In this document: one piece after another, positions 18,937 to 29,486 of the stretch | Layout: every line of letters starts with the position of its first letter | Numbering within the stretch: the stretch's first letter is position 1 | Assembly (NCBI RefSeq): GCF_018881605.1 | Contig: NZ_JACVPZ010000001.1 | Span: 1,550,001-1,614,000 of the forward strand | Direction of reading: 5' to 3' | DNA length: 64,000 nucleotides | From: Polynucleobacter sp. UB-Tiil-W10 | GTDB lineage: Bacteria > Pseudomonadota > Gammaproteobacteria > Burkholderiales > Burkholderiaceae | Translations under genes and position numbers: made by a program | Notes under the pieces: generated by a model | Told to the model about the DNA's origin: nothing | Databases searched by the model: none | Seen by the model: the letters and a program-made list of their open reading frames with translations, nothing else

Positions 18937-20100
18937 ATGAATCGCTGGTTACTTCCTGAAGATATTGCAGATGTTTTGCCTGCCGAGGCTCGCAAGGTTG
19001 AGTCTTTGCGTCGTGCCGTCTTGGACCTGTATCAGTCTTATGGCTATGAATTAGTTGCGCCTCCAATTCTAGAGTTCTTGGATTCTTTATTGACCGGTAC
19101 CGGCTCGGATCTCAATCTTCAAACATTTAAGCTGGTAGATCAGTTATCTGGCCGTACATTAGGTTTGCGTGCCGATATGACTCCCCAAGTGGCTCGTATT
19201 GATGCACACCTCTTAAATCGTGCTGGTGTCACCCGTCTTTGTTATGCCGGCTCTGTTGCGCATGCTCGCACTCCTGTTGGTAGCTCAGCGCGCGAAGAAT
19301 TACAACTTGGTGCAGAGATTTACGGTTGTGCAACCTGGGAAGCCGATTTTGAGGCGATTACCTTATTGCTCAAAACACTGTCTGTTGCTGGGTTAGAGAA
19401 GGTCTACCTAGATTTGTCGCATGCCGGCATTTTGGAGGGTATCTTAGATGGTCAGAATTTAGATAAAGAAACTATTGAAGTGTTATATGGCTTACTTCAA
19501 AGTAAAGATCGTCCTCGCCTAAGTCAATGGGCAAGCTGCTTGCCTGCAAATATCGCTCAAGCGCTGATGGCATTGACTGAATTGAATGGCCCTTGTTCTG
19601 AAGTATTGGCAAACGCTAAGAAAGTATTGCCTCAGCATGCAGCGGTTGATCAAGCTTTGGCGGATCTTGAGCGTTTAGTTTCTGCTGCAGCAAAGTTGTC
19701 TACTAATTTAGAGCTCAGTATTGATTTGGCTGATCTGCGTGGTTACCAGTATCACAGTGGTGTTATGTTTGCCGCGTACGTTGATCAATTGCCGCAACCG
19801 ATTGCCAGAGGGGGTCGTTATGACCACGTAGGTCAAGCCTTTGGTCGTTCGCGTCCTGCAACAGGCTTTTCTTTGGATCTATTAACCCTAGCCAATTTAT
19901 CGCCATTGAATACTCGCAAGTTGGCTATCTTGGCTCCTTGGATTGATGATGCTGAATTAAGCAAGGTGATCGCAACTCTGAGAAGTCAGGGTGAGGTAGT
20001 GATACAAATTCCAGCAGGTACGGCAGTAGAAGCTGCAGAATATGAATGTGATCGGGAGTTGGTCAAACAGGGCAACTCTTGGGATGTAAAACAGAAGTAA
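18937..20100 (+). CDS. hisZ: ATP phosphoribosyltransferase regulatory subunit HisZ
   Basis: HisZ is a catalytically inactive HisRS-like protein that forms the hetero-octameric ATP phosphoribosyltransferase with the short HisG, the first step of histidine synthesis. The start NRWLLPEDIADVLPAEA and the class II core (TFKLVDQLSGRTLGLRADM, ARGGRYDHVGQAFGRSRPA) are present, but the anticodon-binding domain of true HisRS is missing. Length 387 fits. Its presence predicts a short-form HisG elsewhere in the genome. The hflC-hisZ-purA order is standard in Burkholderiales. Confidence 0.94.
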   Translation: MNRWLLPEDIADVLPAEARKVESLRRAVLDLYQSYGYELVAPPILEFLDSLLTGTGSDLNLQTFKLVDQLSGRTLGLRADMTPQVARIDAHLLNRAGVTRLCYAGSVAHARTPVGSSAREELQLGAEIYGCATWEADFEAITLLLKTLSVAGLEKVYLDLSHAGILEGILDGQNLDKETIEVLYGLLQSKDRPRLSQWASCLPANIAQALMALTELNGPCSEVLANAKKVLPQHAAVDQALADLERLVSAAAKLSTNLELSIDLADLRGYQYHSGVMFAAYVDQLPQPIARGGRYDHVGQAFGRSRPATGFSLDLLTLANLSPLNTRKLAILAPWIDDAELSKVIATLRSQGEVVIQIPAGTAVEAAEYECDRELVKQGNSWDVKQK

Positions 20101-21501
<1,401 letters not shown>

Positions 21502-21566
21502 TGGAAAATATTTAAGAATTTATAAACCAAACCTATTTATTAACTTTTGCTTAAGAAGATAACAAC

Positions 21567-23783
21567 ATGACTGCGCGCACTACCTGCAATAGCCTCCAAG
21601 TGGCAACCCCTTTATATCGATTTATTGAAGACAAAGTACTTCCAGGTACTGGCATTAAGAGTGTTGATTTTTGGAAGGGCTTTGATGAGATCGTTAAAGA
21701 CTTAACTCCAAAAAATGATGCATTGCTCGCAAAGCGTGATCGCATTCAATTGGATTTGGATAAATGGCATCAAGCCAATCCAGGCCCAATCAAAGATATG
21801 CCTGCATATCGCCAGTTTCTCAAAGAGATTGATTACTTGGTAGATGTTCCAGGAAAAATTACTGCGACAACTAAAAACGTAGATGACGAGTTGGCTCTGC
21901 AGGCTGGCCCTCAATTAGTTGTTCCAGTACTCAATGCACGTTATGCATTAAATGCGGCTAATGCTCGTTGGGGTTCTTTGTACGACGCCCTTTATGGTAC
22001 GGATGTGCTATCTGAAGAAGATGGCGCTACAAAGACTGGCGCGTATAACCCTATTCGTGGTGCTAAGGTAGTTGCTTATGCCCGTAATTTCTTGGATCAA
22101 GCTGCGCCATTGGCTAAAGGTTCGCACCGTGATTCAGTGGCTTACACAGTAGACGGTAATAAGCTGTCAGTAAAGTTAAAAGACGGCACATCAACTGGCT
22201 TGGCTGATGAGAAGCAATTCGTTGGTTACCAAGGCGATGCTGCGGCTCCAAGCTCTATCTTGTTGCGCAATAACGGTGTTCATATTGATATTGAAATCAA
22301 TAAGAGCAAAACTATTGGTGCAAGTGATCCTGCCGGCATCAATGATGTTGTCCTTGAGGCAGCACTTTCTACCATTTTGGACTTAGAAGACTCTATTGCT
22401 GCAGTTGATGGCGATGACAAGGTTCTTGCCTATGAAAATTGGCTCGGCATTCTCAAAGGCACATTGGTTGAAGAAGTGAAGAAGGGCGATAAGACGATTA
22501 CTCGCACTCTAAATCCAGATCGTAAGTACAAGGCCGGTATCGGCGCTGTTGATGCAAAAGACGGCATCGTTACCTTGCATGGCCGTTCACTCTTGTTCCT
22601 TCGCAACGTTGGCCATTTGATGACTAACCCAGCCATCATTACTGGTGAAGGTAAAGAGATCTACGAAGGTATCTTAGATGCGGTAGTGACAGTGTTGATT
22701 GCTTTGTATGACATCAATCGTCCAGCAAGCCAAACCATTGGTAATACTCGCAAGGGCTCTGTTTATATCGTCAAACCAAAAATGCACAGCCCAGAAGAAG
22801 TGGCTTTTGCTGGCGAACTCTTTGGTCGCGTTGAGAAATTGCTCGGCTTGCCAGCGGATACTGTCAAACTTGGCATCATGGATGAAGAGCGTCGTATGAG
22901 TGCCAACATTAAGGCGGCTATTGCTGCTGCAGGTGCGCGCGTAGCCTTTATTAACACTGGCTTCCTAGATCGTACAGGCGATGAAATGCACACTGCGATG
23001 TATGCAGGTCCAATGATGCGCAAAGGTGATATGAAAACCAGCAAGTGGTTATCCGCTTATGAGCGTCGCAACGTATTTGCAGGTTTGGATTGTGGCTTAC
23101 GTGGTCGCGCTCAAATCGGTAAAGGTATGTGGGCAATGCCAGACATGATGAAAGCCATGGTTGAGCAAAAGATTGTTCACCCAAAAGCTGGTGCTAATAC
23201 TGCTTGGGTACCATCACCAACAGCAGCTACCTTACACGCGCTGCACTACCATCAAGTAAACGTAGCAGAGCTCCAGAAGGAAATGGAAAAGCTCGATACT
23301 GCTGCCGAAGCTGAAGCATTGATCAATGATTTATTGACTATTCCGGTAGTTGAGAAGGCAAACTGGTCTAAAGAAGAGATTCAGCAAGAATTGGATAACA
23401 ACTGCCAAGGTATCTTGGGTTATGTGGTTCGCTGGATTGATCAAGGTGTTGGTTGCTCTAAAGTGCCTGACATTCATAACGTAGGCTTAATGGAAGACCG
23501 CGCAACTTTGCGTATCTCCAGTCAGCACATTGCAAACTGGTTGCTCAACGATATTGTTAGCGCTGACCAAGTGAACGAATCATTGCAGCGTATGGCTAAA
23601 GTAGTTGACGGTCAAAATGCTGGTGATGCTTTGTACCAGCCAATGATGCCTAACTACAAAGATTCGTATGCCTATAAAGCTGCTAGCGACTTGATTTTCA
23701 AAGGTCTTGAGCAGCCAAATGGTTATACAGAGCCTTTGTTGCATGCTTGGCGTTTAGAGGTAAAGAAGGCGCACGCTAAGTAA
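21567..23783 (+). CDS. glcB: Malate synthase G
   Basis: GlcB condenses glyoxylate with acetyl-CoA to give malate, allowing growth on C2 compounds or glycolate. The 738-residue single-chain type G enzyme is full length. Family blocks include [43 protein letters not shown] (active-site Arg/Lys region), and [13 protein letters not shown] sequence [14 protein letters not shown]. No glycolate oxidase genes lie next to it. It ends this rightward block and is followed by a strong terminator. Confidence 0.97.
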   Translation: MTARTTCNSLQVATPLYRFIEDKVLPGTGIKSVDFWKGFDEIVKDLTPKNDALLAKRDRIQLDLDKWHQANPGPIKDMPAYRQFLKEIDYLVDVPGKITATTKNVDDELALQAGPQLVVPVLNARYALNAANARWGSLYDALYGTDVLSEEDGATKTGAYNPIRGAKVVAYARNFLDQAAPLAKGSHRDSVAYTVDGNKLSVKLKDGTSTGLADEKQFVGYQGDAAAPSSILLRNNGVHIDIEINKSKTIGASDPAGINDVVLEAALSTILDLEDSIAAVDGDDKVLAYENWLGILKGTLVEEVKKGDKTITRTLNPDRKYKAGIGAVDAKDGIVTLHGRSLLFLRNVGHLMTNPAIITGEGKEIYEGILDAVVTVLIALYDINRPASQTIGNTRKGSVYIVKPKMHSPEEVAFAGELFGRVEKLLGLPADTVKLGIMDEERRMSANIKAAIAAAGARVAFINTGFLDRTGDEMHTAMYAGPMMRKGDMKTSKWLSAYERRNVFAGLDCGLRGRAQIGKGMWAMPDMMKAMVEQKIVHPKAGANTAWVPSPTAATLHALHYHQVNVAELQKEMEKLDTAAEAEALINDLLTIPVVEKANWSKEEIQQELDNNCQGILGYVVRWIDQGVGCSKVPDIHNVGLMEDRATLRISSQHIANWLLNDIVSADQVNESLQRMAKVVDGQNAGDALYQPMMPNYKDSYAYKAASDLIFKGLEQPNGYTEPLLHAWRLEVKKAHAK

Positions 23784-23805
23784 TTTAGCCAACACCCTAA
23801 ATAAG

Positions 23806-23838
23806 AATGGATTTGCCCAATCAGCAAATCCATTTTTT
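23806..23838 (+). terminator. Intrinsic terminator after glcB
   Basis: AATGGATTTGC (23806-23816) and GCAAATCCATT (23824-23834) form an 11-bp perfect stem with a seven-base loop, followed by a T run to 23838. This is a textbook Rho-independent terminator. Confidence 0.9.
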
Positions 23839-23853
23839 ATTGGTCATCAGCAA

Positions 23854-24345
23854 ATGTTCGGATTTCTAAACCCATTCTCTAAAGCACCCTCTAACTTCCC
23901 ATTTCAATATCACGATGGGGGTAGGGAGACCGCTGGCTTTAAGGGTGGCGCAGGTGACTGTGTTGTGAGGTCAATCGCCATTGCGGCTAGGTTGCCGTAT
24001 CTGCAGGTCTATGAGCAGCTCAGACTTGCAAATGAGAGTTACGCCCAACTCAGAAATGATCGACTTTCTAAAAGACTTAATGCCAAAGGCTCATCTCCTA
24101 GAAACGGCAATCATCGCAATGTCTTTCATGACTACATTCTTGGCTTGGGTTTTCGATGGGTGCCTACGATGAAAATAGGCGCTGGCTGCCAAGTTCATTT
24201 AAGGTTAGATGAGCTGCCTTCAGGAGTCTTAATTGTGAGGGTTTCTAAGCATTTGACTGCAATAGTGAATGGTGTCATTTACGATACTCATGACCCCTCT
24301 AGAGGTGGAAATCGATGTGTTTATGGCTATTACATCAAAACTTAA
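23854..24345 (+). CDS. Papain-like cysteine peptidase-fold protein, function unknown
   Basis: A 163-residue soluble protein with no signal peptide. The pattern GAGDCVVRSIAIA (Cys36), SKHLTAIVNG (His133) and VIYDTHDPSRGG (Asp144 or Asp147) has the order and spacing of a papain/C39-like Cys-His-Asp triad. Similar GDCVxRAIA...H...D proteins occur as hypothetical proteins in bacteria and phages. Its substrate is unknown and it could be a peptidase, a transglutaminase-like enzyme or an amidase. It starts 15 bases after the glcB terminator, so its promoter must overlap that terminator or lie very close. It is monocistronic. Confidence 0.75.
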   Translation: MFGFLNPFSKAPSNFPFQYHDGGRETAGFKGGAGDCVVRSIAIAARLPYLQVYEQLRLANESYAQLRNDRLSKRLNAKGSSPRNGNHRNVFHDYILGLGFRWVPTMKIGAGCQVHLRLDELPSGVLIVRVSKHLTAIVNGVIYDTHDPSRGGNRCVYGYYIKT

Positions 24346-24385
24346 GGCAGTTTCTTAACTTCTGGAAAACACGCTCTTTTGCCTA

Positions 24386-24434
24386 AAAAAAACCCTGAAT
24401 TAACCTAATAAAGGACTGTTTTTAGGGTTTTTAT
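24386..24434. terminator. Convergent terminator between 23854 gene and channel-like gene
   Basis: AAAAACCCT near 24388-24396 pairs with AGGGTTTTT at 24424-24432, with A and T tracts on the flanks so it can work in both directions. The loop is long (27 bases), which makes the call less certain. Confidence 0.5.
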
Positions 24435-24440
24435 TTAAAG

Positions 24441-24947
24441 TTATTTATAGCGACCCAGATATTTAAGATTCCAAGCTTGTCTGTAAATGCCTGTCATTCC
24501 AATCATTGTGGAAGTAGTCCAAGCGATTGAAAAAAGGCCTGAAAAGGCGATAAAGAAGGGCACCGTTTTCCATCCATACGGAAGAATGTCAGATATAAAA
24601 CCCACAGTCGTATAGCAGCTCCCGGCAAAAAGAATGGCATTTACCCCGCTAGGTATTAGGTTAAACCAAAAGAGCATGGCTGCCCAAATGAAGATCTCGC
24701 AAATATGAATCAAGGCAATGATAATGAAGGCTACGTAGAAGTGAAAAAAGACCCAATCATATTGATTGCGTTCTAGATTTACCTTGGTAATACGCTCGAA
24801 ACGCATGGCCATGTGATTTAAGCCGCTACCATGGAATATGAGAATCAGGATTAAGCCCGTAACCCCAAAAAAGATATCCATCAGAACAAAGGTAAGCGAG
24901 ACGGTTGTTGTCGTGTCTGACAAAGCTGGCAAGTCCATAATTTCCAT
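24441..24947 (-). CDS. Ion-channel-like membrane protein (Ion_trans_2 type)
   Basis: A 168-residue membrane protein with a pore-like C-terminal half. Spans are seen at about 15-40 and 65-90, then a pore helix and filter-like loop AILFAGSCYTTVGFISDIL and a last span FFIAFSGLFSIAWTTSTMIG. TTVGF resembles the potassium filter TTVGYGD, but the Gly-Asp after the aromatic residue is missing. Similar short two-span channel-like proteins are widespread in betaproteobacteria; ion selectivity is not shown. The start may be at 24947 or at the second Met (24938). It is transcribed alone towards the terminator at 24386. Confidence 0.7.
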   Translation of the reverse strand: MEIMDLPALSDTTTTVSLTFVLMDIFFGVTGLILILIFHGSGLNHMAMRFERITKVNLERNQYDWVFFHFYVAFIIIALIHICEIFIWAAMLFWFNLIPSGVNAILFAGSCYTTVGFISDILPYGWKTVPFFIAFSGLFSIAWTTSTMIGMTGIYRQAWNLKYLGRYK

Positions 24948-25057
24948 TCAGCAATAGGTAGGTAGGCAATGTAGCCACAATCCTACCCCAAAGCAGATCC
25001 GTGCGCTAGCGAGGATAATGGTCTTTTGTCCCCCTCATTTGCACTGTTGAGTCTACA

Positions 25058-26278
25058 TTGAATTTAGTTCGCACCCCTCAGCAAGAGAGATTCTTTTTGC
25101 TTTCCTTGGCTGGCATTCAGTTCACCCACATTCTGGATTTTATGATCATGATGCCGCTTGGGCCTCAGTTCATTAGCGCTTTATCGATCAATACGCATCA
25201 ATTTGGTTTATTGCTATCTTCTTATACTTTTGCGGCTGCGATTGCAGGCGTATTTGCCACCTATTACATCGATCGATTTGAGCGCAGGCAATTGCTTCTG
25301 CGTTTGTATGTTTGCTTCATTATTGCAACCATAGCCTGTGGGTTTGCCCAAAACTATCACATGCTATTTATCGCGCGTGCCTGCGCAGGTGCTTTCGGAG
25401 GCATCTTAGGGTCATTAGTGCAGACGATTGTTGCCGACTCCATTCCTTTTGAACGCAGAGGGAAAGCGCTGGGTACGGTCATGGCCGCTTTCTCAGTTTC
25501 AACAGTCGCTGGCGTGCCTTTAAGTTTGTTCTTAGCAAACCACATTAGCTTTCTAGGCTGGCGTGCTCCTTTCATGTTTATTGGCCTCATCTCTATATTG
25601 ATTTTGTTTGTTGGATATCGCTTTATCCCTAAAATTTCTGGACATTTACATCACGTCCAGGAGGGTAGTCGCTTTAGGCAAATCTATGACATTCTGATTG
25701 CCCACAAACATGCACGCGCTTTTATGTTTATGGGACTAATTATGATCACCGGATTCTCAGTGATTCCCTATATTGCCCTGTATCTCACCTCTAATGTCGG
25801 CGTTGCTAACTCCTATATTTCTTTAATTTACCTATGTGGTGGTATTGCTACTTTGATGAGCTCAAGGTTGATAGGTCAAATGGCTGATAAATATGGCAAG
25901 GTTAGAGTGTTTAGAGTTCTGGCGATTGTTAGCTTAATTCCGCTGATAGTAACAACTAATCTTGAACCGGTTCCCCTTTGGGTTGTGTTGATTAACTCCA
26001 CATCATTTTTTATCTTGATTTCAGGGCGTATGATCCCGGCTATGGCTATTGTGAGCCAGCTCGTGGAGCCAAAGATCCGGGGAACCTTTATGAGTCTAGT
26101 AGGCTCAACTCAGATGCTAGCCTCTGGAATTGCATCTGTTTTGGCAGGCCTAGTCGTCACTATTGCACCAGACGGAAAGATGGAGCATTACAACTTGGTT
26201 GGCTACGGCGCAGTTATTTGTGGGTTACTGACATTCTGGCTGGTAGGATATATTCATAACGATACGAAAAAAGCATAA
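25058..26278 (+). CDS. MFS transporter (drug:H+ antiporter-like)
   Basis: A 406-residue major facilitator protein with 12 predicted spans. The start FTHILDFMIMMPLGPQF is typical of the DHA1-like arabinose-efflux/AraJ branch. The loop 2-3 motif A is present in modified form (YYIDRFERRQLL), and motif C-like AAFSVSTVAGVPLSL follows in span 5. Substrate is not predictable. The start is TTG at 25058, with no strong ribosome site. A dienelactone hydrolase gene follows after nine bases, suggesting co-transcription. Confidence 0.85.
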   Translation: MNLVRTPQQERFFLLSLAGIQFTHILDFMIMMPLGPQFISALSINTHQFGLLLSSYTFAAAIAGVFATYYIDRFERRQLLLRLYVCFIIATIACGFAQNYHMLFIARACAGAFGGILGSLVQTIVADSIPFERRGKALGTVMAAFSVSTVAGVPLSLFLANHISFLGWRAPFMFIGLISILILFVGYRFIPKISGHLHHVQEGSRFRQIYDILIAHKHARAFMFMGLIMITGFSVIPYIALYLTSNVGVANSYISLIYLCGGIATLMSSRLIGQMADKYGKVRVFRVLAIVSLIPLIVTTNLEPVPLWVVLINSTSFFILISGRMIPAMAIVSQLVEPKIRGTFMSLVGSTQMLASGIASVLAGLVVTIAPDGKMEHYNLVGYGAVICGLLTFWLVGYIHNDTKKA

Positions 26279-26287
26279 GGAGATCTC

Positions 26288-26974
26288 ATGATTGAATTTA
26301 AAAGACCTGATGGACAGGCATTGAATGGTTATTTAGCTGAGCCACGTGATAAAGCGAATGCCCCTGGAGTAGTTGTCATTCAGGAGTGGTGGGGTCTTGA
26401 TGAAGAGGTTAAGGCCGTGGCCGATCGCCTAGCTAAAGCAGGGTATCGTGCGCTGGTTCCTGATTTATACCGCGGTAAGTTGGCTCTCGAGGCTAATGAA
26501 GCTGAACATTTAATGGGTGATCTCAATTTTGGGGATGCCGCTGGTCAAGATATTCGGGGTGCCGTTCAATATTTGAAGGCAACTGGCAGCGCGAAAGTTG
26601 CAGTTACTGGATTCTGTATGGGCGGTGCGTTAACCGTATTGGCCGCCTGCAATGTGCCAGAGTTAGACGGCGCTATCGTCTGGTACGGTAACCCGCCTCT
26701 TGAATACGTTAATGCTGAAGCTATTACTAAGCCGATGCTTGGACATTGGGCCTTGCATGATGAATTTTTCCCGATTTCAGGAGTGGATCAGTTGGAGGAA
26801 AAGCTCAAAGCAGCAGGCGTGAATTATGAATTTCATCGCTACGATACAAAGCATGCCTTTGCAAACCCTAAAGCAGATTCGCGGGACTTACCGCCTCTGA
26901 AGTACAACGCTGAAGCAGCTCAGCTGGCTTGGGAGCGTACGCTAAAATTTTTACAGAAATACATTAATCAATAA
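26288..26974 (+). CDS. Dienelactone hydrolase family protein
   Basis: An alpha/beta hydrolase of the DLH family, 228 residues, cytoplasmic. The nucleophile is Cys in GFCMGGALT, the acid is Asp in WALHDEFFPIS, and the His lies in TKHAFANP, the Cys-Asp-His triad of carboxymethylenebutenolidase. The N-terminal VVVIQEWWGLDEEVK is also family-typical (the Glu that modulates the Cys). The true substrate may be another lactone or ester. AAGGAG sits just before the ATG. Confidence 0.9.
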   Translation: MIEFKRPDGQALNGYLAEPRDKANAPGVVVIQEWWGLDEEVKAVADRLAKAGYRALVPDLYRGKLALEANEAEHLMGDLNFGDAAGQDIRGAVQYLKATGSAKVAVTGFCMGGALTVLAACNVPELDGAIVWYGNPPLEYVNAEAITKPMLGHWALHDEFFPISGVDQLEEKLKAAGVNYEFHRYDTKHAFANPKADSRDLPPLKYNAEAAQLAWERTLKFLQKYINQ

Positions 26975-26993
26975 TCATCTCCCTTGAACCGCT

Positions 26994-27494
26994 ATGCACT
27001 TATTTGCCGAAAATCTTGCTGTTGAAATTTCTAGTTATTACCGTAACTTAGCTTTGGGTCATGGCGTAGTGCCAAAGGTATTTACCTTAGTAGACGGTGA
27101 AGGCGACCAATATCTCTTTTTTATTGATGATCTCCCTTTTGAGAAAGATGAAGAGGCAAATCAGTTTCTTGCTTATATTGTGCAAGCGCATGAGGCAGTT
27201 TGCTATGCCCGCGGAACTTTAGTAATCGTTGAAAAGAATCAACAGTTTATTGAGTTTGCAGTGATCGACCGCGACGACACGGATGCGATTGTCTGTTCAG
27301 CGGAGCTCACAAGGGACATTGAGGATAAGCCTATTGGTCTTGGTGAGTTTGAAAAGACATTGGTTAAGAAGGGCTCTATTATTTTTGGCGGCCTATTTGA
27401 ACCAGTTCAGATTTCTGAAAATAAGATCGATGACTTTGAAGGTCTTTGGGTGGAGATGAAATCAAAAATCTTGCACCGCTCAATGGGGCTCTAA
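26994..27494 (+). CDS. Conserved-looking protein of unknown function
   Basis: I do not recognise this 166-residue soluble acidic protein. It has no signal peptide or membrane segment and reads as alternating strands and helices (KVFTLVDGEGDQYLFFIDD, VCYARGTLVIVEKNQQFIE). It follows the dienelactone hydrolase by 19 bases and probably shares its mRNA. Its last 15 bases overlap, tail to tail, the end of the leftward permease gene. Coding-like composition throughout supports it being real. Confidence 0.7.
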   Translation: MHLFAENLAVEISSYYRNLALGHGVVPKVFTLVDGEGDQYLFFIDDLPFEKDEEANQFLAYIVQAHEAVCYARGTLVIVEKNQQFIEFAVIDRDDTDAIVCSAELTRDIEDKPIGLGEFEKTLVKKGSIIFGGLFEPVQISENKIDDFEGLWVEMKSKILHRSMGL

Positions 27495-28790
27495 TTTCCT
27501 TCTCAGAAATTTACGGGAAGTTGCCTCTAGTGCAAAGGACCCAATTAAGGCGCAGCCCAGCGCAATTGCGCTGCCTGGTGCACTTTCAATTACATTCAAA
27601 AGCAGCGTCGTAAACAAGCTCAAGTTAATAATAATGGCCGTCCAGAGAGGCCATAACTTTGCACCAGTTTGCTTACGCACTCGAATATGCCCATAGGTAA
27701 TTGCTGCATATACCAATAAAAAGGCAAGGCTAGCCATTTTGCCAACTACATCTAGCGGGAATGCCAATACCAAAGCAATTACCAGGAGTGCGGAGATGGT
27801 TAATGCACGCAACTGTGTTTTTAAAACAGACTCACTCAGAGCTTTGGAAACGGAGCTTTTCCTTGTCATGTCTGCTGCAATATTCGAGGCGGCAAAGATG
27901 GTGGCATTGAGTGCGGCGGCACAGGCCAAGAGGGCGGACGCCCCAATGACAACAAAGCCTGTTTTACCTGCAACGATTTGGGCTGCCTCAGCCAATACGT
28001 GGCCGCTGTAAAGCGACATTTGAGCAGGGGAAAGCAGAAGTATTGCTGCGGTGCTAACCAGTACATAAGCGATCGTTACCAAAATGAGCGCAGAGAACAT
28101 GGCAAGTGGCAACTCTTTTTGGGGCTCGTGCATCGCATTTGAGGAGTTGGTTACCACCCCAAAGCCTTGATAGTTGATGTACAAGATACCAGTGGCAATC
28201 GCGATGCCATTCAGAGACCAGCTAGAAAAATGAAATGTCTCAACATTGGCAACATGAATGCCTTCGACAGAAAACAGTAACAGAGCAAGTGTTACAAAGC
28301 CAATCGCTAACATTTCTGCTTTGCCAACAATATCGGTGCCTAGCAAGTTAATGCCGGCGCAAAGAATGACTATGCCAGCACCAACTATTTTTACTTCCAG
28401 TGGAGATAAATTTCCGCCAAATAGGGTGTTGGCATATTCAGAAAAACCTGCGGCATAAAGCGCAGCAGCAATCAGATAAGCGATGTATTGAAATATATTG
28501 AGGCCGCCCGAAATTACCCCTGGCCCAAAGCTCATTACTGTGAATGTGGCGGCACCTCCACTGCTAGGAAAAGTGGCGCCTAATTTGGCATAAGAGTAAA
28601 CCGAAAATGAGGCAGCAACGGCGCCCAGTAAAAAGGCCAAAGGAATATGAGATCCCGCATGAGCACTGGCAGTGCCTAAAAGGGAAAACAGCCCAGCACC
28701 CATCATCCCCCCAATACCTAGGGCGGTAGCTGAAAAAAGGCTAATTGCTTTGGATTTCTTGCTCGAGTCTTTGAGTAAGGCGGGATTCAA
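27480..28790 (-). CDS. APC-superfamily amino acid permease
   Basis: A 436-residue integral membrane protein with about 12 spans. The first span carries the APC signature Gly-rich break (LGIGGMMGAGLFSLLGTASA), and span 3 onwards shows the family layout (GISGGL-like ISGGLNIFQYIAYLIAAAL; GFGVVTNSSNAMHEPQKEL before span 7). It imports or exchanges amino acids or related amines with protons or another substrate; specificity is unclear. The gene is transcribed leftward and alone. Confidence 0.85.
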   Translation of the reverse strand: MNPALLKDSSKKSKAISLFSATALGIGGMMGAGLFSLLGTASAHAGSHIPLAFLLGAVAASFSVYSYAKLGATFPSSGGAATFTVMSFGPGVISGGLNIFQYIAYLIAAALYAAGFSEYANTLFGGNLSPLEVKIVGAGIVILCAGINLLGTDIVGKAEMLAIGFVTLALLLFSVEGIHVANVETFHFSSWSLNGIAIATGILYINYQGFGVVTNSSNAMHEPQKELPLAMFSALILVTIAYVLVSTAAILLLSPAQMSLYSGHVLAEAAQIVAGKTGFVVIGASALLACAAALNATIFAASNIAADMTRKSSVSKALSESVLKTQLRALTISALLVIALVLAFPLDVVGKMASLAFLLVYAAITYGHIRVRKQTGAKLWPLWTAIIINLSLFTTLLLNVIESAPGSAIALGCALIGSFALEATSRKFLRRKLEPH

Positions 28791-28942
28791 TTGGGTAGTC
28801 AGGGTATGTTGAGAGCTTTTAGTTAAGAGCCCTATATTAAAGCTATTTAGGGTTAAGGAAGACTATATAAATGGCTGGTCAATGGCATAAATCGGAACAA
28901 TAACTATCAGAGAGATTTCCTGTAAAAAAATTCAACCGCACC

Positions 28943-29080
28943 ATGATTTCTCAATTTATTGCCGCTGTGAAGCCTAAAGAGATTATCGAGAAAGTTATAG
29001 GAGCATGGCTTGGTGGTAAGAAAATCGACACCACTATATTCACTGAGCAAATTACGGCGATTGATCCTACCCAACGCTAA
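28943..29080 (+). CDS. Possible 45-residue protein
   Basis: A small frame in an otherwise sparse gap (28791-29242). The product (MISQFIAAVKPKEIIEKVIG, then AWLGGKKIDTTIFTEQITAI and DPTQR) has balanced, helix-like composition. A good + strand intrinsic terminator at 29152-29171 lies downstream with no other + strand gene to serve. No clear ribosome site is seen upstream of the ATG and the frame is closed at 28901. It could be a true small protein or the remnant of a larger gene. Nothing else is visible in 28791-28940. Confidence 0.35.
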   Translation: MISQFIAAVKPKEIIEKVIGAWLGGKKIDTTIFTEQITAIDPTQR

Positions 29081-29151
29081 GGAATCGGGTGAGGCAGCTC
29101 TCAAAAATGCGCATAGTCATTAATGAGTATTCATTACCGATTTAAAGAAAT

Positions 29152-29171
29152 GCCGCCTTTGGGCGGTTTTT
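29152..29171 (+). terminator. Intrinsic terminator
   Basis: CCGCC (29153-29157), loop TTTG, GGCGG (29162-29166), then TTTTT. It ends a + strand transcript from the 28943 region. The opposite strand has only a weak T tract. Confidence 0.75.
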
Positions 29172-29242
29172 CATCAGGAGCAAACTTCTATGCCTGTTGA
29201 AAAAGGCGCTTTTGGCCCCATATAGGACTTTGTAGGTGTATT

Positions 29243-29329
29243 TGGTGCCCAGGAAGGGACTCGAACCCCCACAACCTTACGATCGCCAGCACCTGAAGCT
29301 GGTGCGTCTACCAATTTCGCCACCTGGGC
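29243..29329 (-). tRNA. tRNA-Leu (anticodon CAG)
   Basis: Read leftward, the 87-base gene has the acceptor GCCCAGG paired to CCTGGGC with an encoded 3' ACCA. The D arm contains GGTAGACGC. The anticodon stem CCAGC/GCTGG encloses TTCAGGT with anticodon CAG. A variable arm of the long class II type and GGTTCGAGTCCC in the T arm are present. It decodes CUG leucine codons. Confidence 0.96.
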
Positions 29330-29337
29330 ATACCTTT

Positions 29338-29367
29338 ATTATAGAGGGATGGGCGTTTTGAGGTCAT
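29338..29367 (-). promoter_or_regulatory. Promoter of tRNA-Leu
   Basis: Read leftward, a perfect TATAAT (29338-29343) is preceded at 18 bases by ATGACC (29362-29367, 4 of 6 matches to TTGACA). Transcription would start about two bases before the tRNA. Confidence 0.55.
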
Positions 29368-29486
29368 TTCCGCCCCCATTTGGCTTTTTCCCTTCAGACT
29401 TGGTGGTTTGATACAGTAGCCTTATTCATAACAAAAATAGATATCAATAGATATATAGACAGGGCATGTATTGCCGAAGGAATTAA

